The notes under the pieces: generated by a model
What the model saw: the letters and a program-made list of their open reading frames with translations, nothing else
Database searches by the model: none
Told to the model about the DNA's origin: nothing
Made by a program: the position numbers and the translations under genes
From: an uncultured Eubacteriales bacterium
GTDB lineage: Bacteria > Bacillota > Clostridia > Oscillospirales > CAG-272
NCBI GenBank assembly: GCA_934378145.1
Contig: CAKXXW010000031.1
Span: 1-20,720, forward strand
Direction: 5' to 3'
Length of the DNA stretch: 20,720 bases
Shown here: positions 7,505-15,310 of the stretch, piece after piece
How the letters are laid out: each line of letters opens with the position of its first letter
Position numbering within the stretch: the stretch's first letter is position 1

Positions 7505-8051
7505 AAACATCACCGAAACCGGACAGGTCGCCGAAGATATGACCGCGGACTTTCCGGCAGAACCTTTTCCGACAGAAGAAGAGACAGATACAGAGGCTGC
7601 CGAGCCTGCCGCAGACCCCTCACCCGATGCCGGAGCGGAGGAAGCTGCGGTCACGCCCTCTCCCGAGCCTTCCCCGAAAAGCGCCCCCGTCAGCCTTGTC
7701 GATGAATTCAGGCGGCTCGAGCGCATAAACGAGGAATACTCGAGCTTCAGATCTCTCTTCCCCGATATGAAACTCTCCGAGCTGCCCGATGAGGTCGAAA
7801 AAAGCATCAGCGCGGGCGTTCCGCTCGACGCCGCCTGCGCCCTTCACAGGGTACGGCGCGAAGCTGCCGAAAAGAAAGCCTCCGCAGTCAACGAAAGCAA
7901 CAAAAAACTCTCCTCAGGCGCCGTCAGAAGCTCCGCGGTAAACTACCTTACGATCGAAGAGATCGGCGCCATGTCACAGGGCGAGGTAAGAAAGAACCTC
8001 GGCTTTATCTTAAGATCCCTTGAAAAACAAAACAAAAACCGAAAGGAATAA
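7494..8051 (+). CDS. Putative capsid scaffolding protein
   Basis: This 185-aa protein begins inside the portal gene (11-nt overlap) behind AAAGGAAAGG. Residues 1-65 are strongly acidic and Pro/Ala/Glu-rich, probably disordered. Residues 68-135 are helical and charged. The C-terminus (about 150-185, NYLTIEEIGAMSQGEVRKNL and on) is a basic helix pair. Acidic N-terminus, helical middle and basic C-terminal coat-binding helices is the plan of scaffolding proteins, and the 'lT.eEi.aMs.gEvrkN' block is common in scaffolds of clostridial phages. Position between portal and coat genes supports the call. No protease gene is present, so the scaffold would have to exit intact, as in P22. Confidence 0.75.
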   Translation: METENITETGQVAEDMTADFPAEPFPTEEETDTEAAEPAADPSPDAGAEEAAVTPSPEPSPKSAPVSLVDEFRRLERINEEYSSFRSLFPDMKLSELPDEVEKSISAGVPLDAACALHRVRREAAEKKASAVNESNKKLSSGAVRSSAVNYLTIEEIGAMSQGEVRKNLGFILRSLEKQNKNRKE

Positions 8052-8057
8052 TTTATT

Positions 8058-8903
8058 ATGGCTATTTCAAATTTTCTTCCCACAGTATGGAGCGAGACCC
8101 TCTACGAAGCACTTGACAAAAAGTATGTCGCCGTAAACAACTGCAACCGCGATTTCGACGGCGAGATAAAGGAAATGGGCAACACGGTCAAGATCTGCGG
8201 CGTCGGCAGCATAAACATCTTCGACTACACGAAGAACACCGATATGTCGGCGCAGGCACTCTCCGACACCGCCATCGAGCTTACCATCGACAGAGCCCGC
8301 GCCTTCAACTTCCAGATAGACGACATCGACCGCGCACAGTGTACCCCGAAGCTCATGCAGGCAGCCATGAAGGTCGCCGCGTCGGCTCTTGCAAACGATG
8401 CCGACTCCTATGTTTACGGTCTTTACACCGAGATCGCCACCAAGAGGACCATCACCACCGATGACACCACCGCGGCAAACATCATCGACTATATCATCAA
8501 GGGCAGAGAGAAGCTCTACGACGGCAATGTCGGCGACAACGAGGAGATCGTTATCGAGGTCTCGCCGAAGATCGCCTCGCTCATCCTCAAGGCGAAGGTC
8601 AGCCTCTCGAACGATGTGAAGGACTCGGCGCTCAGCGGCGGCGTCCTCGGCACGATTGCCGGATGCAAGATCTATGTCTCCGGCAATATCAAGACCGGAA
8701 GAGACACCACGACCAACACCACCTACCACAAATGCTTCATGAGAACTAAGCGCGCGATTGCCTTCGCCGATCAGCTCTCGGAGATCAACGCCTACCGCCC
8801 CGAGGCGAGATTCGCCGACGCCGTGAAGGGCCTTCACCTCTACGGTGCGCAGATAGTCTACGCCGACGAGCTGGTGCTTCTCAACCTCGGCATCAAGAAC
8901 TGA
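8058..8903 (+). CDS. Major capsid (coat) protein
   Basis: This 281-aa protein is the likely shell subunit of HK97/P22-coat fold. The opening MAISNFLPTVWSETLYEAL followed by 'NRDFDGEIKEMGNTVKI' is characteristic of coat proteins in clostridial podovirus-like phages. The remainder is evenly mixed alpha/beta and ends in a hydrophobic strand (VYADELVLLNLGIKN). The Shine-Dalgarno AAAGGAA at 8042-8048 is built into the last codons of the scaffold gene. It is short relative to P22 coat (about 430 aa), so the P22 insertion domain is probably absent. Confidence 0.85.
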   Translation: MAISNFLPTVWSETLYEALDKKYVAVNNCNRDFDGEIKEMGNTVKICGVGSINIFDYTKNTDMSAQALSDTAIELTIDRARAFNFQIDDIDRAQCTPKLMQAAMKVAASALANDADSYVYGLYTEIATKRTITTDDTTAANIIDYIIKGREKLYDGNVGDNEEIVIEVSPKIASLILKAKVSLSNDVKDSALSGGVLGTIAGCKIYVSGNIKTGRDTTTNTTYHKCFMRTKRAIAFADQLSEINAYRPEARFADAVKGLHLYGAQIVYADELVLLNLGIKN

Positions 8904-8926
8904 TAAAAGCTCCGGAGGCTTGATGC

Positions 8927-9313
8927 ATGACCGTTAAGGACATCTACGATTCCGCTCTGCGCATTCTCGGCGAGCCGGCAAACGACGGGAGCGACGGCGA
9001 CTACTCGGAGCGCACGCCCTACATCGTTGCCGCCTTCTGCTGTGACGCGGCGCAGGCGGACCGGGATTACCGTGAGACGCACGGACTCGGAACGCAGCCC
9101 GCATTCAGCGAGGTCTTCCTTGCCCTGAGCGCCGACTTCCCTCTCTCCTCAAGGTTCGTGCCCGCCGCGGCATACTACCTTGCCGCAACGCTCATCTTCG
9201 AGGAGGATGAAGAACGCTCGGACAACCTCTTCGCAAAGTATTGCGACTCGCTCTCGTCCGCCGTGACCGAGACTCCCTCGGTATCCCGGAAGATAAAAAA
9301 TATGTACATCTGA
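8927..9313 (+). CDS. Putative head completion/head-tail adaptor protein
   Basis: This 128-aa, mostly helical protein begins with MTVKDIYDSALRILGE and has a conserved-looking helix with AAAYYLAATLIFEED near 85-100. That plan matches small head-tail connectors (HK97 gp6 / P22 gp4 class), which bind under the portal. GGAGG lies about 8 nt before the ATG. It is the last gene of the cassette: the stop codon at 9311-9313 is followed within 2 nt by the terminator stem, so no tail gene follows. The connector assignment rests on size, helix pattern and position. Confidence 0.65.
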   Translation: MTVKDIYDSALRILGEPANDGSDGDYSERTPYIVAAFCCDAAQADRDYRETHGLGTQPAFSEVFLALSADFPLSSRFVPAAAYYLAATLIFEEDEERSDNLFAKYCDSLSSAVTETPSVSRKIKNMYI

Positions 9314-9314
9314 A

Positions 9315-9360
9315 AAAAGCACCGCAGCCCGCGGGTTTTCCCGCGGGCTGCGGTGCTTTT
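9315..9360. terminator. Bidirectional intrinsic terminator
   Basis: A perfect 21-bp stem (9315-9335 with 9340-9360) closes on a TTTT loop. The GC core is flanked by AAAA on the left and TTTT on the right, so it works for both strands. It separates the phage cassette (+) from the DUF368 gene (-), which ends 6 nt away. Confidence 0.95.
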
Positions 9361-9365
9361 ATGTA

Positions 9366-10370
9366 TCATTCGTCCTTGTTTTCGTCGTTGCTCCCGTCTT
9401 TTTCTTCACCGTCGGTGACATCGGGACCGTTCTCTTCTTCCTTCAGAATGGCGGCGAGCTTCTTTTCGCGCTTCAGCCTGAGTATCTGCAGCGTACAGAC
9501 AAGCGTCGCTCCGACGAAGAAGCATACCCAGTCGAAATTTCCGAAACCCATCATCGGGTTCGGGGGCATACCCTCCGGCGTTGCCGCCGTCATGGGTGCC
9601 ACGAGGATCGAAACGAGCGATCCGGCAAGCATTCCGACCGTGAAATAGACCGTCTGCTTCCTGAATTTCTTCAGACAGAAGTTTATCCCCTTTATCCCGA
9701 AGAAGCCTCCCACCGCAGCCCCGAGGCCGAGGCAGGTGAACGCGGGCAGCGAGCCTATTATGACCGGCATATCGAAGGCTATCAGCGAACGGAGGAACTT
9801 CATTATCGGATAGTAGACCCCGAAGGCGAGGAACACGGTCGACCCCGATACTCCCGGAAGGAGCAGTGCGACCGTCGAGAATATCCCCACCGCGAACATC
9901 TCGAAGAGAAGTCCGACCGTGACGGCTCTGAAATCTATCGAGGTATTGCTCTCGGCTGCCTTTATCGCCGAGGTCCACGACATTCCCGCGATTATTATGA
10001 AGCCTATGAACGCGAAGAACATATAGTAATACCTACCCTTGAGGCACTTCCGCTCGTCGAACACCGTAAAGGGTATCGAAAAGAGGATGAAGCCGAAAAA
10101 GAGTGAGCATATGCTGTATATATGCGAATCAAGGATCCTGTCCAGCACGAGGATCGAAATTACCATCCCGACCGCCCAGCCTCCGCCGACGCGAAGGATA
10201 TAGACGAGTCCCTTAAGCCTTTTGCCCTTATGGAACACAAGGTCGCTGACAGCTTCTATCAGCTTATCGTAAAAGCCGAGGAGCAGTGCGATAGTTCCTC
10301 CGGAGACTCCCGGCACGCTGTTTGCCACAGCCATGAAGAAGCCGCCGACAAGGTCCCTTACAAGTTTCAT
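9366..10370 (-). CDS. DUF368 membrane protein, polyprenyl-phosphate (C55-P) translocase family
   Basis: This 334-aa polytopic membrane protein has two family signatures, NSVPGVSGGT at 17-26 and LLPGVSGSTV at 170-179, consistent with an internal inverted duplication. Several further membrane segments follow, with a hydrophilic acidic C-terminal tail (about 305-334). DUF368 proteins (PopT type) have been shown in Vibrio cholerae and Staphylococcus aureus to return undecaprenyl phosphate to the inner leaflet, recycling the carrier for peptidoglycan and other surface polymers. An AAAGGGG site lies 5 nt before the start. It is the last gene of a minus-strand run, 22 nt after the TauE/SafE gene, and ends at the bidirectional terminator. 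Confidence 0.92.
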   Translation of the reverse strand: MKLVRDLVGGFFMAVANSVPGVSGGTIALLLGFYDKLIEAVSDLVFHKGKRLKGLVYILRVGGGWAVGMVISILVLDRILDSHIYSICSLFFGFILFSIPFTVFDERKCLKGRYYYMFFAFIGFIIIAGMSWTSAIKAAESNTSIDFRAVTVGLLFEMFAVGIFSTVALLLPGVSGSTVFLAFGVYYPIMKFLRSLIAFDMPVIIGSLPAFTCLGLGAAVGGFFGIKGINFCLKKFRKQTVYFTVGMLAGSLVSILVAPMTAATPEGMPPNPMMGFGNFDWVCFFVGATLVCTLQILRLKREKKLAAILKEEENGPDVTDGEEKDGSNDENKDE

Positions 10371-10392
10371 AATGACCCCTTTTTCCGTATGT

Positions 10393-11145
10393 TTATTTCA
10401 GTATCGCCGAGACGATATTCACGACTCCGGCGACAGCCATGAAGCAGTAAACGACGCGGCGCAGAATATCGACGCGCAGTTTTTTGAAGATCAGCTTCCC
10501 GATAAATATTCCGGCGATCATTCCGACGGTCCCGAAGGCGGCAAGTATCAGGACATCCTTCGTGATGAAGCCGTTTATCGCCTTCACCGTCGTGCCGTAG
10601 ACATTCGAGAGAAGAAAATACATCTGGATCGTCGCAAGGTACCTGTCCTTGTCATCCCCCTCCGACTGCATGAAGTATATGACGACGGGAGGACCTCCCA
10701 TAGAGAATATACCGCCGAGTATGCCCGAAAAGCCCCCCGCCGCAAGTCCCGTGAAGGGGCTCGGCTTTATCTTTATCTTCGACGAGAAGAAGAACATATA
10801 GCCGCTGAGCAGTATCAGCGCCGCGCCGAGCATTATGAGCAGCACCCGGTTGTCGAGCTTCTTCATGAGCAGTATCGACGGCACCGAGATCACCGCAAAG
10901 CCTATGCAGGGGAAAAGAAGGTTCTTCCAATCGACCTTTTTCGCGTGCGAGAGCGCGACGATCAGCGTCGATGTGAAGGAGAGCAGTCCCGAGAGGGCAT
11001 TCGCCTCCCCGTACACGGTGATGATGCGGGTCAGGAAGAGCATCGCAAAGATGCCGAAACCGAAGCCCGTGACCCTCTGTATCGTGCTTCCGACCGTTGC
11101 GACGAGGATGACTATAAATATTGCGGGAAGCAGGTCTATGTTCAC
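10393..11145 (-). CDS. TauE/SafE (TSUP) family anion exporter
   Basis: This 250-aa membrane protein has about eight hydrophobic segments and two half-repeats, TGFGFG at 26-31 and GGFSGILGGIFSMGGPPV at 137-154. The latter is the hallmark of the TSUP family, which moves sulfite, sulfoacetate or other small anions. The start is GTG at 11145, and GTGA fuses it to the sulfatase stop codon (4-nt overlap), so the two are translationally coupled. A sulfatase releasing sulfate inside the cell, directly coupled to an anion exporter, suggests it removes sulfate or a derived sulfur anion. The substrate is an inference. The 3' neighbour is DUF368. Confidence 0.9.
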   Translation of the reverse strand: MNIDLLPAIFIVILVATVGSTIQRVTGFGFGIFAMLFLTRIITVYGEANALSGLLSFTSTLIVALSHAKKVDWKNLLFPCIGFAVISVPSILLMKKLDNRVLLIMLGAALILLSGYMFFFSSKIKIKPSPFTGLAAGGFSGILGGIFSMGGPPVVIYFMQSEGDDKDRYLATIQMYFLLSNVYGTTVKAINGFITKDVLILAAFGTVGMIAGIFIGKLIFKKLRVDILRRVVYCFMAVAGVVNIVSAILK

Positions 11146-12704
11146 TTTATCGCATCCTTTTCGATCCAGTTTATAAGTTCGTCAAGGTGCGTAAAGCCCG
11201 GGAACTCCGCCGCGTGGATCTTCTTTCTCTGCGCATTCGTGATGGTGAGTCCCGTTGCGTAGTCGAGCTGGCGGGGTTCGTACTCCTCGTTTTCCCTCTG
11301 GCGCGTCCAGTCGGTGTACTGCCATGTTGCCGCGCGCGCGTCGTCCCTCCACGGGCGTCTCTCCCAATAGTAGGCTCTGAACGGGTCGCGGTTTTCGTTC
11401 ATCTTCTCGAGCAGCTCGTCGTGGAGCGCGTTGCGGGTCGCCTTGTACTCGGGATCGTTTATGAGGTTCTTACACTCATAGGGATCCTTGTCAAGGTCAT
11501 AAAGCTCGTCGTCCGAGAGAAGGTTTATCACGAGCTTCATATTATCCTTTACGATACATCTCATGAGCTGAAGGCCGCCGTAAAAGTCGTGGTCAAGTTC
11601 AAAGCGTCCGAACTCGATAAGGAAGGATTCGTCCGCCGGTGCGTCAAGGTCCTTCGTGGTGCCGAGTATGCTTCCGCCCTCGAACTGACGCGGGATCGGA
11701 AGGCTGAAATACTCCATGATGGTCGGGCAGACATTGATGTGCGAGACGGGCTGGCGGGTGTAGACCTCTCCGCGCAGTCCCTCGGGATTCCTTATGATGA
11801 AGGGTATCCTTGCCACATCGTCATATGCCGCGGGACCCTTCGCAAAGAGGCAGTGACTGCCGAGAAGGTCGCCGTGGTCGGAGGTGTACATTATCATCGC
11901 GTCCTTCGGCGCGGCATCTGCGACCTTGCCTATGAGGCTGTCGACATAGGAATTGCAGCCGAAGAAATATTTCTGTTTGATCGTGAACTTTTCCCTGTCG
12001 GGGAAGGGCTTCTGCGCCGCCCAGACCTTCTGGTGTATCGGCTTGTCCTCAAGGGTATCGTAAACCGCCGGGCTCTTCGGGAACTCATAATCGGCGTACA
12101 TCGAGGCATAAGGCTGCGGGCAGAGGAAGGGGCCGTGCGGCTCGTCAAACGAAACGACGAGGAAATAATCGTCGTCCTTATGCTTCTCCATATAGTCAAG
12201 GGCGCGCTGCATAACGCGGTAGCCGTAGGTGAAGGAGGGATCGAGGTCCTCAAAATCCATGGTCTGCGGCAGTCTTGACTTTATCCTGTCGTGATCGCTC
12301 GGAAGCTCCTCGATATAGCGGCGCATATCGTACCAGTAATCGGGATCCCAGCCGTCGGGGCATATGCCGTTGCCGAAATAATCGCAGCCGTCAAGGTGCC
12401 ATTTGCCTATGTATGCGGTATTTATGCCGTTGTCGTGAAGGCGCTGACCTATCGTATGAACATTGTCACCGAGAGCCATGCTGTTCGCCCACGAGCCGTT
12501 CGACGAAGGATAAAGTCCCGTGAAGAGGCAGGAGCGCGCGGGTCCGCAGACCGGCTGTGCCGTGTAGGCTCTCTCATACCTCACGCCGTCCGCCGCAAGG
12601 CGGTCAAGGCAGGGGGTCTTCAGCCCCGTCTCGCGGTAGCAGTTCACCATATCCCATCTCTGGGTATCCGTCATTATAAATACAAGCTGTTTTTTCTTAC
12701 TCAT
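11142..12704 (-). CDS. Cys-type sulfatase (sulfate ester hydrolase)
   Basis: This 520-aa alkaline-phosphatase-superfamily enzyme hydrolyses sulfate esters. Asp13 lies in the N-terminal metal site. The modification motif is C53-G-P-A-R57, whose cysteine must be converted to formylglycine by an anaerobic sulfatase-maturating radical-SAM enzyme that is not in this window. Further active-site residues are Lys101 and His103 (GKWHL), Asp276-His277 (SDHGD) and Lys289. No signal peptide is present, since the protein starts MSKKKQLVFIMTDTQ, so it is probably cytoplasmic and acts on imported sulfated saccharides. GAGGTG precedes the ATG. It is translationally coupled to the TauE/SafE gene and lies 40 nt after the dehydrogenase gene. 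The exact substrate, perhaps GlcNAc-6-sulfate given NagZ nearby, is not proven. Confidence 0.92.
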   Translation of the reverse strand: MSKKKQLVFIMTDTQRWDMVNCYRETGLKTPCLDRLAADGVRYERAYTAQPVCGPARSCLFTGLYPSSNGSWANSMALGDNVHTIGQRLHDNGINTAYIGKWHLDGCDYFGNGICPDGWDPDYWYDMRRYIEELPSDHDRIKSRLPQTMDFEDLDPSFTYGYRVMQRALDYMEKHKDDDYFLVVSFDEPHGPFLCPQPYASMYADYEFPKSPAVYDTLEDKPIHQKVWAAQKPFPDREKFTIKQKYFFGCNSYVDSLIGKVADAAPKDAMIMYTSDHGDLLGSHCLFAKGPAAYDDVARIPFIIRNPEGLRGEVYTRQPVSHINVCPTIMEYFSLPIPRQFEGGSILGTTKDLDAPADESFLIEFGRFELDHDFYGGLQLMRCIVKDNMKLVINLLSDDELYDLDKDPYECKNLINDPEYKATRNALHDELLEKMNENRDPFRAYYWERRPWRDDARAATWQYTDWTRQRENEEYEPRQLDYATGLTITNAQRKKIHAAEFPGFTHLDELINWIEKDAIK

Positions 12705-12712
12705 CTAATCAC

Positions 12713-12750
12713 CTCTTTCCTATCTTTACGACTCTTTCCTATCTTTACGA
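12713..12750. repeat. 19-bp perfect tandem duplication carrying a ribosome-site-like sequence
   Basis: CTCTTTCCTATCTTTACGA occurs at 12713-12731 and again at 12732-12750. Read on the minus strand, each copy carries TCGTAAAGATAGGAAAGAG. The second + copy includes the dehydrogenase stop codon (12745-12747); the first places AGGAAAGAGG before the sulfatase start. The dehydrogenase-sulfatase spacer is therefore largely a duplication of the gene end. Confidence 0.95.
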
Positions 12751-14133
12751 GAGTTTCCTGCCCATAAGCACGCCCATGACCGACGCCATCATAAGTCCGC
12801 GCGTCCAGCCCGACGAGTCTCCGAGACAATGCAGTCCCTCTACATTCGTGTTGAAATCCTCATCCATCCTGATCCTGTTGCTGTAGAACTTCAGCTCGGG
12901 CGAATAGAGCAGCGTCTCGTAGGCGGCAAAGCCCGGGACTACCTGATCGACCGCTTCTATGAAGTTTATGATATTCGTCATCGTGCGGTAGGGTATCGCG
13001 GCGGTGATGTCGCCGGCAACCGCATCGGGCAGGGTCGGCTTGACATTCGACTGCGCAAGCTCCTTTGCCCATGTTCTCTTACCGTCAAGGATGTCTCCGT
13101 ACCTCTGGACAAGGATATGTCCCGCGCCGAGCATATTCGACAGCTCGCCGATCTTCTGCGCGTAGGCTATCGGCTGATTGAAGGGCTGATTGAAGTTATG
13201 CGAGCAGAGGATCGCCACATTCGTGTTGCTCGACTTGAACTCCTTGTAGGAATGACCGTTGACGACGGCAAGGTCGTTGTCGTAGTTTTCCTGGCTCACA
13301 AAGCCGCCGGGGTTCTGACAGAATGTCCTCACCTTGTTCTTGAAGGGGCGGGGGTAGCCTATCAGCTTCGATTCGTAAAGCACCTTGTTGACGGTCTCCA
13401 TGACCTCGTTGCGCACCTCGACTCTGACGCCTATATCGACCGTTCCCGGCTGATGCGCGATGTTGTAGGCGGCGCAGATCTTCTCGAGCCAGTCGGCGCC
13501 TCTTCTTCCCGCGGCGATGACCGTATTGTCGGCAAGGATCTCTGTCTCCTTCCCTCCGACATTCGCGACGATGCCGAGGCACTTGCCGTCCTTAAGGATT
13601 ATATTGCTGCACTCGCAACCGAAGAGTATCTCGACGCCGTTGTTAAGGAGATACTGCTCGATGGCGTAGTAGATCTCGTGGTTCTTCTCGGTACCGAGGT
13701 GCCTTATCGGGCAATCGACAAGGCGCAGGCCCGCACGGATGGCGTTGCGGCGGATCTCCTTGACCTCCTCGTCGTTGTTGAGTCCCTCTATGTTCTCGTC
13801 GGCGCCGAATTCAAGGTAGATCTTGTCGGTGTAATCTATCGTCTGCTGAACGAGATCCTCTCCGACAAGGTTCGGAAGGTCGCCTCCGACCGATGCAGAG
13901 AGCGAGAGCTTTCCGTCCGAGAAAGCTCCGGCGCCCGAAAAGCCGGTCGTGATGTGGCAGTAGGGCTTGCAGTTCATGCAATGCCCGGTCTTCGCCTTCG
14001 GGCAGCTTCTGTTCTCGACCGCCTTGCCCTTCTCGACGATGAGGATCTTCTTCCTGCTCCCGCGGCGGAGCATCTCTATCGCGGTGAAGATCCCGGCGGG
14101 ACCCGCACCGACTATCAGGGTATCGTACTTCAT
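12745..14133 (-). CDS. FAD-dependent dehydrogenase (COG2509-like)
   Basis: This 462-aa predicted flavoprotein has a Rossmann GAGPAG motif at residues 9-14, an acidic strand end (LIVEKG), a second nucleotide-site segment AAGRRGADW and a C-terminal GDSSGWTRGL motif for FAD. Between them is a cysteine cluster C44-x7-C52-x2-C55-x3-C59 just before GFSGAGAFSDGKL, typical of this uncharacterised family and possibly an iron-sulfur or zinc site. The start at 14133 (MKYDTLIVGAG) is the natural beginning of the nucleotide fold; the in-frame start at 14196 would overlap nagZ and add a charged tail. The physiological substrate is unknown. It lies 28 nt after nagZ in the same operon. Confidence 0.88.
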   Translation of the reverse strand: MKYDTLIVGAGPAGIFTAIEMLRRGSRKKILIVEKGKAVENRSCPKAKTGHCMNCKPYCHITTGFSGAGAFSDGKLSLSASVGGDLPNLVGEDLVQQTIDYTDKIYLEFGADENIEGLNNDEEVKEIRRNAIRAGLRLVDCPIRHLGTEKNHEIYYAIEQYLLNNGVEILFGCECSNIILKDGKCLGIVANVGGKETEILADNTVIAAGRRGADWLEKICAAYNIAHQPGTVDIGVRVEVRNEVMETVNKVLYESKLIGYPRPFKNKVRTFCQNPGGFVSQENYDNDLAVVNGHSYKEFKSSNTNVAILCSHNFNQPFNQPIAYAQKIGELSNMLGAGHILVQRYGDILDGKRTWAKELAQSNVKPTLPDAVAGDITAAIPYRTMTNIINFIEAVDQVVPGFAAYETLLYSPELKFYSNRIRMDEDFNTNVEGLHCLGDSSGWTRGLMMASVMGVLMGRKLS

Positions 14134-14161
14134 TTTTTTGCTGTTCCTATCCTTTTCTTTT

Positions 14162-15190
14162 TTATCCGATAATTCCGAGGCTGAGTTTGTAATCAAGTAT
14201 TCTGAGTACCGATTCGTCGATGCGACGCTCGGTCAGCGTGCCGTCGGCGATCGCCGCACGGACGGCGGGGATCTGCGCCCCGTAGCTCGAGCAGCAGAGC
14301 AGATCGTTTCCGGCAAGGAGCGCCGCGACGGCAGCCTCGCTGCCTCCCGTGAACTGCGTTATGCCGCCCATATCGAGCGAATCGGTCACGATCACGCCCG
14401 AAAAGCCCATATCTTCGCGCAGGATCCTGTGTACCTCGGGCGAGAGAGAGGCGGGGCGCTCGCCGTCCATGCAGTCGACGATTATGTGCGCGACCATTAC
14501 CATTCCCGCGCCGGCGCCGATGCCGCCGAGGAACGGCAGGTAGTCCGAACTCCCGAATTCTTCCCTTGTGCGCTTTGCGTCGCGCGCGATGCCGGTATGG
14601 GTGTCGACATTGTCCCCGTAGCCCGGGAAATGCTTGAGCGAGCAGCCCATCCGCATCCTTTTCATCATGCTGACGACGGCGGCGGCACAGTCGGCGGAGG
14701 TCTTCGCATCCTGACCGAAAGTCCTGTGATATATGTAATTTGTCCTGTCAAAGGACAGATCGCAGACCGGCGCGTAATTGAGGTTCACGCCGAGCGAGCG
14801 AAGGAATCTGCACTTGGCCTTTGTATCGGCGGCAAGCGCTTCAAGCCCTCCGCGGGAAAAGACCTCTGCGGGAGACTCGAAGGGCGTCTCGCGAAGGCTT
14901 TGGAATTTACTTGCGCGGACGACATTGCCGCCCTCCTCGTCGACGGCGATGAACATAGGCAGCTCGGACGCCGCCTGATAGCCGTCAATATCGTGCCTGA
15001 CCTCTTCGGGGGACTTTCCCTGCCCCGTTTTGTCGTCGCCGAAGTCAACAGCGTAGAGGGTAAAGCCACCGAGATGATATTTTTTCACAGCCTCCGTTGC
15101 GCCCTCGCGGGGGCAGCGGACGATGAAGAGCTGACCTATTTTTTCGTCAAGAGTCATAGAGCCGAGTATCTGATATGCCCGGGAGTTCAT
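14162..15190 (-). CDS. nagZ: Beta-N-acetylhexosaminidase, GH3 family (NagZ-type)
   Basis: This 342-aa glycoside hydrolase removes terminal beta-linked GlcNAc, classically from GlcNAc-anhydroMurNAc peptides during wall recycling. GH3 NagZ features are DEEGG at 84-88, KHFPG at 186-190, the mobile loop with the Asp196-x-His198 acid/base pair (DNVDTHTG), and nucleophile Asp270 in VIVTDSLDM. There is only the TIM-barrel domain and no signal peptide, as in cytoplasmic NagZ. AGGAGGTG lies about 6 nt before the ATG. It is first in the run leading to the dehydrogenase, sulfatase, exporter and DUF368, so it may instead act on imported host-glycan fragments. Confidence 0.9.
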   Translation of the reverse strand: MNSRAYQILGSMTLDEKIGQLFIVRCPREGATEAVKKYHLGGFTLYAVDFGDDKTGQGKSPEEVRHDIDGYQAASELPMFIAVDEEGGNVVRASKFQSLRETPFESPAEVFSRGGLEALAADTKAKCRFLRSLGVNLNYAPVCDLSFDRTNYIYHRTFGQDAKTSADCAAAVVSMMKRMRMGCSLKHFPGYGDNVDTHTGIARDAKRTREEFGSSDYLPFLGGIGAGAGMVMVAHIIVDCMDGERPASLSPEVHRILREDMGFSGVIVTDSLDMGGITQFTGGSEAAVAALLAGNDLLCCSSYGAQIPAVRAAIADGTLTERRIDESVLRILDYKLSLGIIG

Positions 15191-15227
15191 TTTAGCACCT
15201 CCTGCCCGATTTTTTGCGTACTTTATT

Positions 15228-15256
15228 ATTATAAATCAATTTTGAAAAAAAAGCAA
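15228..15256 (-). promoter_or_regulatory. Probable promoter of the nagZ operon
   Basis: On the minus strand, TATAAT (complement of 15228-15233) lies 17 nt from TTGCTT (complement of 15251-15256), which is a weak -35. The -10 is 38 nt upstream of the nagZ start codon. The region is AT-rich and lies between nagZ and repeat copy B. Confidence 0.5.
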
Positions 15257-15310
15257 GCCCCCGAACGGCGTCGAAAGACATAAATCAAGGAATATTAACT
15301 TTTAATTTGT

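Noticed and set aside
5804..7807. 667-codon minus-strand open frame opposite the portal and scaffold genes
   Set aside because: It is an antisense shadow produced by GC-rich codon use. The + strand genes have clear family motifs, ribosome sites and coupled spacing; this frame has no recognisable domain.
12829..14172. Long + strand open frames opposite the flavoprotein (12829-14172) and sulfatase (11121-12278)
   Set aside because: Both are opposite genes with intact catalytic motifs, and their products look like reversed-codon translations.
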